Below are positions 37,350 to 48,621 of a stretch of DNA of 64,000 bases, in pieces. A model generated the notes under the pieces. The model did no database searches. It was not told the origin of the DNA and worked only from the letters and a program-made list of their open reading frames with translations. Location of the stretch: the NCBI RefSeq assembly GCF_048544455.1, contig NC_133536.1:26972152-27036151 (forward strand), written 5' to 3'. The position numbers and the translations under genes are program-made. How positions within the stretch are numbered: the stretch's first letter is position 1; the number at the start of each line of letters is the position of its first letter. This stretch comes from Silene latifolia (lineage: Eukaryota; Streptophyta; Magnoliopsida; Caryophyllales; Caryophyllaceae).

Positions 37350-37546
37350 CACAAATTCTCATTGAAGACATGACATATCCGTCACAAGCTGAAGACGGAT
37401 ACCATTTTACCTCACAATATACCCACTTTTTCTCTCTCTGCAACACTATTCATGTGGTCCCCTTTCTCCACTAACCCATTTTGTTACCATTTTATCTCAC
37501 AAAATATCCGTCACAAATGGTAACCCGTCACAAGGGAGACCAATTG
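37350..37546. mobile_element. MULE-type MITE, copy A2
   Basis: 197 bp, same length and ends as A1, with perfect 9-bp repeats TTTTTTATA (37341-37349 and 37547-37555). Confidence 0.88.
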
Positions 37547-37606
37547 TTTTTTATAAGAGTTATTTTAATTAAAAATAAATAAATAATTGATAATAAAAAA
37601 AGTATA

Positions 37607-37864
37607 CTCCCTTCATTCAACTCCACAAGGTCATTATGCTTTATCACGTTTGCCAACACGGCTTTTACTCGGCAAATATCTTTAGTTACGTATTTGCAAA
37701 AGTTATAAAAGTTAGATATTTTTATTGTACTCTTAAAGACGAATCAAATAAGATCTCACATGAATATATTTTCACTTATGTATCGAGAGAAAATTGAAGT
37801 TGAATGTCCGCTTGTGAATAATGTGCAAAAGAGATAACGGCCTTGTGGAGTTGAATGGAGAGAG
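37607..37864. mobile_element. Stowaway-like MITE, copy S1
   Basis: TA-flanked; ends CTCCCTTCATTCAACTCCAC and its complement. Interior motif AAAAGTTAGATATTTTTA shared with 45988-46244. Confidence 0.75.
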
Positions 37865-38514
37865 TATGTCGTAATCAACATGCTGCCATGCATGATGCAC
37901 GTAAAAATAACTTAGTTTTGCTTAAATTAAAGTATAAAATTGATTTCTGTCAAGGATAAGCTTCTTGTACAAAATTGATCTTGTGATTTCAGTAAATCAC
38001 AACCTTATCTAACATGGTGGTTCATCTAACATGGTGATTTTAGTAAATTTACTCTTTTCTATAAAATTGATTTCTGTCGAGGATAAGCTTCAGTAAATTT
38101 TATACTTTAATTTAAGTAACTGAAATTTCTGTCAAGGATAAGCTTAAATTATTGGTGATAAGGTGTGACACTCGATCGAGTAAGTGCGTGTTACGGGTTG
38201 TTTAGTCGGGTTTTGTTAATAATGCGAGGTTAATATTAAAGGGCTTCCTCACTTTGCTTAATCACTTTTTAACCTTCTAAAACCTTTCAAAGAAAAGAAA
38301 AGAGTTACGTAGTTCGCATTCATCGCATTATTAGCAAATTCCAAGGCAAGGATCGTCGAATTGTCTTGTTCTTTATATCGTCGTGATCGTCGTGTCAAGG
38401 ATAAACTTCTTGTACAATTTTTATAGCATTTCGTTGAGTTTGGTTAAAACCCTAAATGGGTAGTTTTGGGCGTTTTGGATATATTGTATTGTTGTGGTGG
38501 TAATTATATCTATA

Positions 38515-38534
38515 TATATATATATATATATATA
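38515..38534. repeat. (TA)n microsatellite, left side
   Basis: Directly abuts the left end of the 3.5-kb TIR element; a longer TA run lies at the right end. Confidence 0.9.
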
Positions 38535-39225
38535 GAGTGAGCATCCCATGAGTCTAGCATCTTAGATGAGTCTAGCATATCAATAAGAACCATTGGATCT
38601 AAAGATCCAACGCGCCTCATTGCTCCACGTCTCCTAAAAATTTGTGCGCTGAATATTAAAAGAGGAAGTCAAACGATACTTCTCATATTTAACAACTCTG
38701 TTTCTCTCTCTAAAAATCTCTCGCTCTCTCTCTAATCAGTTAAAGCACATTAATTGGTGAACTCGAAAAATAACTTTCTGTCTAAACTCTCTCTTACCAG
38801 GAAAAAAACCTCCAAAAGCAACCAAATTCTTCAATAAATCTTCAAAAACATCAACTTAAGATCTTCAAGTTGTTCAATCGCGAGTCTAATACTTCCGTTT
38901 CAACATAATAAAGAGGTATAAATCGATTATCTTTATGCGAATTTTTTAGAAATTGTTTTATTGTGTTTAATGTTATCACATAATTTAAACTTTAATTTGT
39001 AAGTTGTTATTGTCGATTTTGAATGATACGAAGAAAATGTTCAATTTGATTGTTGTTCTTCTAGATCTAGGGTTAATATTTTGCTCGAACTGAGTAATTG
39101 ATTTTTCGCCAAAAAATTAGGTTTAATTTGATTGTTGTTGTTCTAGATCTAGAATTATATACATAAACTGACAATTGATTGTATGTTCGCTTTTTCGAAC
39201 TTAGAAATTCAGAAATTAATTCTCG

Positions 39226-39226
<1 letters not shown>

Positions 39227-39266
<40 letters not shown>

Positions 39267-39270
39267 GCTG
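39227..39270. repeat. (GTT)n microsatellite
   Basis: About 14 GTT units inside the 3.5-kb element. Confidence 0.95.
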
Positions 39271-39424
39271 CTGTTCTTCATGATGTTAATGTCGATTTTA
39301 TGTTTTCCAACTGTTTGTGCGAAAAAATTAGGGTTAAGACATGATAAAATTCAGTAATAATGTTCGATTTATTTTGTGCTTGTTAAATTGCGATTTATCA
39401 AATTAACTTTTGTAAAATACTCGA

Positions 39425-39560
39425 CACCTATTACTGTAACAATGTTACTGTAACATTATTATTTTTGTTGCATTTTCACTATAACACTGTAATAATGTTA
39501 CTGTAATATTGTTACTGTAACATTGTTACTGTAACATTATTACTGTAACATTATTACTAC
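39425..39560. repeat. TTACTGTAACATT tandem repeats
   Basis: Irregular repetition of TTACTGTAACATTRTT, each unit being itself a near-palindrome (TTACNGTAA). Related TGTTACARTAA strings recur to about 40.5 kb. Confidence 0.8.
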
Positions 39561-39784
39561 ATGCCATGATATAACTATTATTGAGGAATAGTTCATTACT
39601 GTTGAACTGAACCTGAAATATTATTATAACATTGTATATTTGATATTGTATGATTTAACTCAATTAAATTTGTTGGTATAACATTGTTATTAACTTACAA
39701 GAGATGTTGATCACTAATGATGGACCATTGGCTTTCACATATATTTTAATTATTAATGGTCGAATGTTTTATTTTGAATGTCAG

Positions 39785-39974
39785 GAATTTTGAAGAAGAA
39801 GGTTTGAGAATAAACCAACATAAAACAAGGCTCGCAAAGAGACGATGTATACAAAGAAGAGAAAGACGCGAAATCAATCATGAAGATATGAGTGAAAAAG
39901 GAAACGTTCTTGAAGTTAAAATGCTATTAGAGACTTTTAACGTTATGTGTGATTATGATGTAAACTTGTTGTAA
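39785..39974 (+). other. Possible terminal exon inside the TIR element
   Basis: After an AG acceptor (TGTCAG, 39779-39784) the frame reads NFEEEGLRINQHKTRLAKRR, then CIQRRERREINHEDMSEKGN and further to a stop at 39974. It is Lys/Arg/Glu-rich and less AT-biased than its flanks. I do not recognise the family. It could be the end of a captured or decayed gene, or chance. Confidence 0.3.
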
Positions 39975-40594
39975 ACTTTTCACATTACTGTAATGGGGTA
40001 TTGCAAATCATTTTAGCATATCAGGATCAGTTTGACTAGTGTGTATTCACTTGCCTTTTACTGTGCAAATAATTTAAGTTTGAACTTTTAACATTGTTTT
40101 AGTGTTACTTTGATGAATCAATATTGTTACCATAACATAATTACTGTATTATTATTACTTTAATGAGTAAATGATGTTACAGTAACACTTGTTACTTTCA
40201 AGATGAGAAAAATTAATCTCTAACATTACATTTTAGAACTACATTATACACCGTCTTATATAATAAACGAACTAAATAATTATTATTGTAACATTGTTGT
40301 CATTTAACATAATTACGATTAGCAAATTAGGTATTACTATAATGAATAAATGATGTTACAAAGAGCAATGTTATTTAAATAATGTTACAAGAGCAATGTT
40401 ATCAGAATAATGTTACAATAATACTATATTACTCGATGAGTGACTGATGTTACAAGAATAACACAACTACTATAACGCTACGTAAACAAGGATTAATGGT
40501 TGTATTAAATATATGAGGAACCGCATACAATAAACAACATTAGACTATATGGTCTGTTTGAAAACTTGACAATACAATCTTAAAGTAACTAAAT

Positions 40595-40667
40595 AGGCTA
40601 TATGGGATTCGAACCCATACCTTTGTACAAGCTTTGCACATTGCTCTCCCATTTGAGCTAATAGCCT
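40595..40667 (-). tRNA. tRNA-like sequence (probable pseudogene, anticodon AGC by position)
   Basis: 73 nt that fold as a cloverleaf: acceptor AGGCTAT/ATAGCCT (7 bp, perfect), D stem GCTC/GAGC, anticodon stem TGTGC/GTACA with loop AAAGCTT, T arm ATGGG-TTCGAAT-CCCAT (perfect). The loop lacks U33 and there is one extra base before the anticodon stem, so decoding is doubtful. Boxes A and B are intact enough for polymerase III. It lies inside the 3.5-kb TIR element. Confidence 0.5.
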
Positions 40668-41219
40668 TTAAACTAACTACTCAAACTTTCAAATGAAATG
40701 AATAACAATAGAGGTATCCTCCTCCTACAAGCTTAAACTTCACAATGATATAATAATAGCCATTATTCATAGGGAGTTAAATTCTCTTTCATATGGCATA
40801 GATGTAAACATTGAAACAACAAATCACTTCTCTAATGTTTATCTATAATAAATGATCATTATAATGAAACAACTTCATCAAAAGAAGAAGCTAAATTAAC
40901 ATAATACAATTATAAAAATATTAGAATACAGTTTCACTATTATTGTAACACACTTACACAATTATATAGTAACAATGTTTCACAATTATTTCAAATTCGA
41001 TTCGACATAAGCATTGACATTAGTACAGAATATGCACACAGTGGGTACCGCAATGAGAAACTAATGAATGTTACAAGAATAAAGAGAGATTACAATGTGG
41101 TGACATTAGCATTGACAAAGAGAACATGAATATTCACATAGGTGAAGCAAGGAGAAGAGCTCAAAAGCAAAGGAGTAATTAAATGTTTTCCAAAATTAAT
41201 ATTAGCGTAGCAGCGTATT

Positions 41220-41660
41220 GCTAATTTCAACGGGAAAACCAAGGACGATTTTAATCTACGGAAAGAATTAAGCGAATTTGCAAATAAACAACGATTACAA
41301 ATCAAATTCGATCGAATTTGACGGAGAACAACACCGATGATAATGAAAGCAAAGGATAAAGCGAAAATTGCAAATTCAAGAGAGAAAACAACGATTATAA
41401 TCAAATTCGATCTAATTTGACGGAGAAAACTAGGACGATTAGAAGCAAAGCAAAGAAAAAGGCGAATTTGCAGCAAAACATATATTATAATCAAATTCGA
41501 TCGAATATGACGGAAAACAACAACGATTATCATGAAAGCAAAGGATAAAGCGAAATTGCAAATTCAAGAGAGAAAACAACGATTCTAATCAAATTTGACA
41601 GGAAAAACAACAACGATTATAATCAAAGAAAAGGCTAAAGCAAAAACAGAAAGCGATTAC
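41220..41660 (-). repeat. Array of diverged ~60-75 bp repeats
   Basis: On the minus strand the unit CGTCAAATTCGATCGAATTT, followed by GATTATAATCGTTGTT and a TTTGC-rich spacer, recurs about five or six times with variation. A 147-codon open frame across it (IRSNLIIIVV repeats) is a by-product of the repeats. Confidence 0.65.
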
Positions 41661-42032
41661 CTGCGCGCTAACTATTTTCAGTAGAATCGACATCCAAAGG
41701 AGTAGCAACAATAAAGCAAAAACTTAGAACGATTGAACTGTTGAATTAATTGAATGATGAATTGAAAAGTAAAATTATTTGTGTATATTTTTTGTTGGAT
41801 TTGTTTTACGCGAGAACGAAGAAAAAAAAAGGGAAATTCGTAGAGAGAGAAAGATTGTGAATGAAGAGAGAGAAAGTGAAACAGAATTATAAGGTTAGCA
41901 GCGTGAAATCTGAGCCTTATGTACTCTAATTATAATTTCTGAGATTTAATCTCAGCCGTTGATTAGGAATAGATCTAATGGATGAGATTAAAATGCTAGA
42001 CTCACCTAAGATACCTAGACTCACTTGATGCA

Positions 42033-42040
<8 letters not shown>

Positions 42041-42077
<37 letters not shown>
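42041..42077. repeat. (TA)n microsatellite, right side
   Basis: Abuts the right end of the 3.5-kb TIR element. Confidence 0.95.
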
Positions 42078-42081
<4 letters not shown>

Positions 42082-42952
42082 ATATGAGGAGGATTCATAG
42101 AGGAACGTTTTTTATTGGCTGCTGTGACGGTCTCGTGTAGTTGCTATTCTAGGTAGGGTTTCCCTACTCAGTATTGTTTACATGGCATTGTTGATAACTG
42201 GTTGTTGTTGTATATCATATTGGTATTGAATTGGATAATGGTTGATTGTATTGTTGGTTGTATAACTGTCTCTGGTTTACGAGGTGCGTCCTTGGCTGAG
42301 TGGAGTCACTTGCGGGAGTGGCTTCACGCCTTTGATTCGCCTTCTGTGGAACCCGCCATAGAAGGGATGTGCACATTTAGGAACTTGGGCTTATCGCTCG
42401 GATGAGATGAGCGGGGATTAGGTGGGAACGGTTGCGGTCCCCCACTGGCGGTGTGAAATACTTGTTGTGATGAGTATTCTGGCAGGACTACACACATTGT
42501 GTAGTCAGGTGTGTGGCGATATGATGGAGGTTGGCTTGGTTGAATTGCATTGTGGTATTGCCTTTGTTGGATTGTTTGTGTAATCAGTACTGACCCCGTT
42601 TAATTGTTTTAAAAACTATGGTGATCCATTCGGGGATGGTGAGCAATTATTGAGCAGGTATGAGTTGATGCGCATGGGATAACTAGGATGAAGTCATCAC
42701 ATGAGTCACTAGAGTCTTCCTCTGTGTCATGAACTACTTTTTTTTCAGTTGGTTTGAGGATTTTGAGATACAGTTGTATTTTACTTTATCAGTTTTGGAT
42801 TTTGGATTTGTATCACTTTAAACTCATCTATTAAAGTATGTTTCGTTATTGTCTATTTGATATACATTACCTCGGGTAACTGAGGTGGTAGCTCTTCCGT
42901 GCTTTAAGTGGTCCTGGTAAGGCACTTAGAGTATGAGGGTGTTACAGTAGGA

Positions 42953-43507
42953 GTGGTGGCAGCACAGGGGGTGGTTCAATGGTGGTCTGAGAGGTGTGGG
43001 TCCTAGGAAGTGCAGCTCTGAGGAGGCGGTCTGGCCGACAAGGAGGGACGGTGGGGGGGGGGGGGAGTTGGTGCACGGTGGCGGTGGTTAGATGGTCGTA
43101 GTTGGAGTGAGTAAATTGAGAGTATAAATTGGAGTGAAATAAAATTGTAAATTAAGGTACTTTTAAGGGGCATAATGGTCAATCATGTCCATAATTGAGT
43201 AAATTATGTCCATGATTAAGCATAACCCCTTACAAATTTGTCATTCTATGGCTCACTCGCTCACCACCCATTTAACCCACCTAAACCCAATTAAAACCCA
43301 ATACATTATTCGTGTGGCCCCATACAAAGCTTCCAACTTTACCCTTCACTTTTCCATCTTTACTTAAATAACCTCTTTTCCCTTATTTTGGCATTTGTCT
43401 GGATCGGAAGGAGTAATTCGTAGCCGTTATAAATTATACGGTTTGCTTCGACTGTTGAAAGACATGTCTAACTGCCCCCAAGACCGATTTAAAATGGGTC
43501 TCACATG
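42953..43507. other. Spacer with G-rich patch and Copia-like polypurine tract
   Basis: GGTGG-rich sequence at 42955-43110, then AT-rich DNA with a Stowaway-like end (GGATCGGAAGGAGTA near 43403). No gene. Confidence 0.35.
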
Positions 43508-43660
43508 TGAGGGGGAGTGTCAAGAATTATTTCATATAAACTCACAAGTGAGTGTCCCACATCGATAAAAGAGGAGAAAATTTACTACCTTATACTTATA
43601 TAAGCGGGTTACTCCCTCTCCAGTCAATTGATTTTAGAATGAAATCTCCTTAGCTTTATA
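43508..43660 (+). repeat. Copia-like 3' LTR fragment
   Basis: GAGGGGGAG polypurine tract directly followed by TGTCAAGAATTATTTC, the GTGTCCCACATCG motif frequent in plant Copia LTRs, and TATATAAGCGGG as a likely TATA box. Only the start is recognisable; no internal coding remains. Confidence 0.5.
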
Positions 43661-43877
43661 AAACATACTCTCTCTTTCACTTGGATGAGGTCACACCCGT
43701 TTCCATGAGTTAACAATTTCAAAGAAAAGATCGATCTATCAAATTTTAATTTTTTTTTTCTTTGTTAGGCAACAATCCCTCCATGCCCTTCTCTAGGTCT
43801 CTTCCTCCCAACGTATAGGTCCCTTTTAATCCTACCAATTATTGATGTTATAATGTTGATACATATAAATGAGTAAA

Positions 43878-44066
43878 AATCCTCTCCATTTCCTAAAAAG
43901 AAATGGAGAGTCCATTTCCTATCAATGGACGAGATTGTATTCTATTAACATCGAACGGTTCACGATTTATGCATAGAAATAAAGGATTAATAGAGTATGG
44001 AGAGGATAATATTATTAAATGGGTTTGTGAGAGGAAATGGAGAGAAAGGAAATGGAGAGGATCCTA
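43878..44066. mobile_element. MULE-like MITE (ATGGAGAGG family), copy 2
   Basis: Inverted ends ATCCTCTCCATTTCC / GGAAATGGAGAGGAT. The same arrangement of an inner AAAGAAATGGAGAG hairpin and AATAAAGGA occurs in copy 1 (26884-27081). Flanks do not show a clear duplication. Confidence 0.55.
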
Positions 44067-44333
44067 CTTGCATATAAATATCCTGGGAAATGTACATGTA
44101 GGGTTGAAAATAATGTAGGTAATAAGCAGGAATCCATGTGACATGATGCAACAAATCAAACCACCCTAAGTTCATTGAACCAACCTTCATTTTGTCCACC
44201 CATACGTATTATTATTTTTGCTTTCAACTCAATTTCTCCAAATTAAGTAGCACATGGCATTGACCTATCTAGTCACAATAAATGATGTAGTGATCAAACC
44301 AAAGGCTCATATTATCTGCTGATCATATGATAA

Positions 44334-44469
44334 GGCCCTGTTCTTTTGGACTGAAACTTATCTGATCTGAACTGAACTGAACTTATAGGATCTGAACTGA
44401 ACTGAACTGAACTTATAGGATCTGAAGTGAACTTAAATTAAGTGACTTGAAGTCCAAAAGAACAGGGCC
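44334..44469. mobile_element. Harbinger/Tourist-like MITE
   Basis: 136 bp, ends GGCCCTGTTCTTTTGGACT and its exact complement, flanked by TAA on both sides (44331-44333, 44470-44472). Interior is made of repeated CTGAACTGAACTTATAGGAT. Confidence 0.85.
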
Positions 44470-44539
44470 TAAGTCTCCCAACTTCCCACATCATGCACAT
44501 ATACAATTGTGTATAATATAGTCTTATCAAATACAGTTG

Positions 44540-44690
44540 GTCTCTCTCGCGTACCTGATCACAAATTATGACGGAAGAAATATTATCATTACAAGTATTT
44601 ATTTATTAAATAATGGTTATATTTTTTATAAAATGGTCACATTTCTCCGTTACAAGCTTGTGACATGTCACAAACGAGAATTTGGAATCA
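44540..44690. mobile_element. MULE-type MITE relative (subfamily C)
   Basis: Contains GTTGGTCTCTCTCGCG at the left and GTCACAAACGAGAATTTGG at the right, the reverse of the arrangement at about 60.52-60.70 kb, with a shared TGGTCACATTT motif. Confidence 0.45.
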
Positions 44691-44821
44691 AAATGCATGC
44701 AATATTTGGTATTTTGTTGTTTGAAACAACATGGTAGAGTATGGAGTATATATTATCGAGTCAACAATAGCAACTTCAGGTCCTCCTAGAAAGAACATGC
44801 ATGAGAAAGCAATAGATAAAA

Positions 44822-45018
44822 CACAAAATCTCATTTGTGACTAACACTATCCGTCACTTTGGAGTGACGGATACCATTTTACCTCACAAAGTAACCACTT
44901 TTTCTCTCTCTGCAACACTATTCATGTGGTCCCCTTTCTCCACTAACCCATTTTGTTACCATTTTAACTCACAAAATATCCGCCACAAATGGTGACCCGT
45001 CACAAGGGAGACCAATTG
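44822..45018. mobile_element. MULE-type MITE, copy A3
   Basis: 197 bp like A1 and A2. The flanking 9-mers TAGATAAAA (44813-44821) and GAGATAAAA (45019-45027) match at 8 of 9. Confidence 0.85.
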
Positions 45019-45294
45019 GAGATAAAAAGAGGCAGAGAAAGAGTAGGATGCATCATATTCATGAGACAATAATAATGAAGATTAACATGGTATTTTTGTC
45101 TTCATGTAACAATGTGTCATATGGTTGGTTTCCTCAGTTCACTAGTATCCGATGTCATCCATGTACTATTGTCTACTAATGTCAATGTTTGCATAATTAG
45201 TAATTACACATGAAATTTGAATATCAATACTAAAAATTATAACAAAGTTGGTTGATGTAAATGATAAGAACTCTCGTTTCTTTAATTAATTAGT

Positions 45295-45495
45295 TGTCTG
45301 AAGTTTGATTTTTGACTCTTATTAATGAAAAAATTAGATTTGGGAGGAGTCTAACCGCATTAAATTGCTTTCAGTACTGTGAAAAAATTGTCCCAGCTAG
45401 GGTGATAATGAGACGAGACATGTAGCTCGAGCTCTCCTCGGTTAAAGGTCCGAAGTATCGATAACGAATACTCTTTATCAACACCAAAAAAAATC
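45295..45495 (+). mobile_element. SINE-like element, second copy
   Basis: Shares ACTCTTA...GAATGAAAAAA and TTGGGAGGAGTCTAACC with the element at 3.16 kb and ends TTTATCAACACC plus an A-run. The tRNA-like head is degenerate here. Confidence 0.45.
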
Positions 45496-45985
45496 CTAAA
45501 AGTATAAATCGTCAATAATAATATCAAAGGAGTTATAAAGACAATAGAATACATATATTAAAAGATTAAAATCCGTAAGATTTTGTTCATAGAATCAAAA
45601 TAGTACTAGGTATTATGACTATTAGTTATGTGCTACTTGAATTTGGTTCGATGTATAAAATCATTCACGGGCTTTCCAACTAGTATTACCTATATTTATT
45701 GGGAAAATGACTCAGCGCTACTGGATGACACCCAATCTCGGCGTCACCCTCTCACATGCAATAAGTGGGGACCCCTTCAATAAAGGATACATGTGAGAGG
45801 GTGACATCAATCTCGGCGCTTAATTTCTGATAATTTTGTTAGTATTGTTTAGTTTTTATGAATTGGCGTCGGGACAATATAGTAGCAGGTGAGAGGAATT
45901 CGAATCTGAAGCCTGCATGTTATTCGCGATATATACCTCAATTTAGAAGAGATGAGCAAATAATATTGGTGTGATTAATATGTAC
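45496..45985. other. Spacer
   Basis: AT-rich. A hairpin pair CACCCTCTCACATG / CATGTGAGAGGGTG (about 45748 and 45790) suggests a tiny MITE. No gene. Confidence 0.35.
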
Positions 45986-45987
45986 TA

Positions 45988-46244
45988 CTCCCTCCATTAA
46001 CTCCACACTAACACTTTCTTTTTTCACATTTGTCAACGTGTCTTTTACGCGCTAAATATCGTTAGGTAGGTATTTGCAAAAAATATAAAAGTTAGATATT
46101 TTTAATGTACTCGTAACGACGAATAAAACAAGATCCCACATGAATATATTTTCACTTATGTATTGAGAGAAAATTGAAATTAAATGCTTAACTATAAATA
46201 GTGTACAAAATAGATAATGATAGTGTGGAGTTGAATGGATGGAG
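45988..46244. mobile_element. Stowaway-like MITE, copy S2
   Basis: TA-flanked, ends CTCCCTCCATTAACTCCAC and complement. Same interior as 37607-37864. Confidence 0.75.
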
Positions 46245-46246
46245 TA

Positions 46247-46863
46247 CGTGATGAGTTTGAAGTTTCGAAATGTTGCAACATGTTAGGTGATTTGGTTATC
46301 AACCATGTGTTATGGATTTGGAAATATTTTAGTTCGTCTTGTTTCTTACATGTGCAATGATTTTAGACTAGATGTTTCAAATCATACATAGGTCTATTAT
46401 AAACACTTCATTAAGGAATATTGGTAGATGTAGATAGCTTGAATTTGCAAATAAAGAGATGTATGTATTAAAAGAGAAAATAATTGGTCCATCTTGTCCT
46501 TTTCATTAATTGTAAAATGGTTGGTCATATATATGCCCTACAACTCTACAAGTGAATCAAACATACAACCCATAGACAAAATTTCAGGAGATGTTCTTGT
46601 CAACTAATATTCAGGGTTAGACAACACCCTAGGTTATATATACTTTCCCAAACATCTATAATGTGTTTGTTCTTCCTAAATTATTCTCCTCTCATTGTAT
46701 TTTATTTGGCTAAAATGTCCATAATAGCAAGTTTGGTACCAATGAGTTGATAACATCTGAACAAGTATAATTTCTGTTAAACTTCACAATTACTTAATCG
46801 ATGAGTTCATAACTTGAAGTCATATTCATTTGAACTAAAACCTGCTGACCTGCTGTATTAAAT
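46247..46863. other. Gene-free AT-rich spacer
   Basis: No coding, hairpin or repeat signal was recognised. Confidence 0.4.
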
Positions 46864-46866
46864 TGA

Positions 46867-47313
46867 GGGGGTGTTTGGTTCACCCAATATAGGTATGAGG
46901 TATGGGTTTGGAATGAACCAAACCCATACCATGTGTTTGGTTGACAAAATTGAAGGTTTGATACCCATACCTCAAACCCATGAGGTATGGGTTTCTCATA
47001 CCCAAGGAGGGGGGTGGGTATGAGATTGATACCCATGGTATCAAATTACAAATATTAAAAAGTGATAAAAACAATTGTAAAAAAATCATTTTATATATTT
47101 ATTTGATTAAATTTTCTCTACATGATTTAATAGTATAAAAATTATTATTAAAAATATTGTATTTTGAAGAGTTTTTAGCTTTGATTAATTTCTAACCCCA
47201 TACCCCCAAAATTGAACCAAACACAAGGTATGAGGTATCAAGTTCCAACCCGATACCACCCAGGTATGATTCCCGATTCCAAACCCATACCCACGCGTGA
47301 ACCAAACACCCCC
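46867..47313. mobile_element. Harbinger/Tourist-like element
   Basis: 447 bp with inverted ends GGGGGTGTTTGGTTCAC, flanked by TGA (46864-46866 and 47314-47316), a 3-bp duplication. Inner repeats of GGTATGGGTTT form further hairpins. Confidence 0.75.
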
Positions 47314-47492
47314 TGAATTTACACTACCTAAATTAAACTTAACTACACTAAAGAATGAAAATGAGTTTAGAATTCCCAAACTAAAATTTACTTAAAAGGA
47401 CTTGATTTGAAGTAAAGTGAAAACAAAAGAGGTTAATTTAGTAGTTGAGACTATATATACACAATGACTCACAAATGTTTATTGCTCTCCAT

Positions 47493-48019
47493 GTAGAGGC
47501 GGCAATCATTGACGTCGCCCAAAAATACGATACGAACCCGATACGAAATTAGCGGGTTAGGGTTAAGAGGTGACCCATTTAATATAAGTAATATGGTTGA
47601 TATGACACGACACGAAATTTAAATGAGTCGGGTTAGGGTTGATGTCTTTCGACACGAACCCGATACGAATAACCCATTTATTTAAAATTGTCATAATATA
47701 TTTGGCTTGAGTAAATAATTCAACAAAACAACTTATTAAAAATAAGCATTTTCATTCATCATTTTTAGGATATTTGGGTTATAAAGCGTAATTTGTTGTA
47801 TTAGTTTATTTGGTTAAACGGGTTAAGTGGGTTAAAATGACTTGCTTAAAATAAATGGGTTAAACAGGTCGGGTTGGGTTATAGAAAAATTAAATGGGTC
47901 GGGTTAGGGTTGAGACTAATGACCCGTTTATGTAATTGGGTCGGGTTAGGGTTGAGGTAATGGTGAGCCGTTCAACATTGATACGAACACTACACGACAT
48001 AATCTGTTTGGCAGGTCTA
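47493..48019. mobile_element. hAT-like element with GGGTCGGGTTAGGGTT subterminal repeats
   Basis: Ends TAGAGGCGGCAATCA and (reverse) TAGACCTGCCAAACA. Both arms carry CGGGTTAGGGTT and GATACGAACCCGATACGAA repeats around an AT-rich centre. The flanking 8-mers do not match well, so the class rests on architecture. Confidence 0.5.
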
Positions 48020-48621
48020 TCTATATAGTTTATTATTCATAAATAACTTGATAATAATAGAGCTGAAAATGACCTGAACTCGAATTGACCGAAGTTTACT
48101 TAACTAAAAAATGACTAGATCCGAACTGACTCGACTTAAACCCAAACAGATTAATCCAAACTAGCTCGACTCGAAGTCAAACTATAATAAAGACAATAAT
48201 GATCCTTGACCACAAACAAATTGCCTTTTGTGACTGTTCATATACAAGGCAACGCATGTTCTAGTGTTAGCCCAAGATCCAACAATCTAAACCTTTTGAT
48301 CATAAAATATTAACAAAGACAACAACCCATGAAACCAAAGTTACCATTATTCATTATGATTACCTTCATAATAAAGGATCATGATCACAATCTTGAAAAA
48401 AAAACCCCAAAAAAACAAAGATTGGTCCCACATGTATTCATTGAAATGCCGCAAAAATTGCCTACAAAAACCCCTTCCCCTCCACACTTCACTCTCCCTA
48501 CTACTCCAAACACAACACACTCTTTTCTTCTTATTAACAAACTTTCTACCTTAAAAATCCTCAAATACTACTAAGAAAAGAAATTAAACGTTTTAACAAG
48601 TTTCCACACCATTTTGTACGT
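48020..48621 (+). promoter_or_regulatory. Upstream region of the ERF gene
   Basis: About 600 bp with no coding signal. CT-rich leader-like sequence (CTCTCCCTACTACTCC) lies at 48490-48510. It is not included in the downstream duplication, so only ERF copy 1 has it. Confidence 0.35.

Larger units (their letters stand above)
38535..42039. mobile_element. 3.5-kb TIR element of unassigned family, inserted in a TA microsatellite
   Basis: Left end GAGTGAGCATC...TGAGTCTAGCATCTTAG and right end, read in reverse, GAAATTGCATC...TGAGTCTAGGTATCTTAG are imperfect inverted repeats of about 45 bp, each holding two TGAGTCTAG units. TA runs flank both sides, so the target duplication is masked. Inside are promoter-like arms with CT-rich leaders and GT donors near both ends, TTACTGTAACATT tandem repeats (39.43-39.56 kb), a possible last exon (39785-39974), a tRNA-like sequence (40.6 kb) and a repeat array (41.2-41.6 kb). 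No transposase domain is recognised. Confidence 0.55.
38164..42952 (+). repeat. LTR-like block split by the 3.5-kb TIR element
   Basis: Starts TGTGACACTCGATCGAG and ends GGTGTTACA. The right part (42.08-42.95 kb) includes the segment shared inverted with 28740-28850. It is plausibly an old gypsy-type solo LTR into whose TA microsatellite another element jumped. Ends are not proven; no coding. Confidence 0.3.

Noticed and set aside
41090-41533. 147-codon minus-strand open frame
   Set aside because: It runs through a diverged repeat array and its protein is a hydrophobic by-product (repeated IRSNLIIIVV), with no domain.
41220-41660. CRISPR-like array
   Set aside because: Repeats are diverged, spacers are similar to one another, and the genome is a plant. 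This is an ordinary degenerate tandem repeat.
48329-48574. 81-codon open frame before the ERF
   Set aside because: Lys/Pro/Thr-rich sequence from an A- and CT-rich leader region; more likely ERF upstream DNA or 5' UTR.
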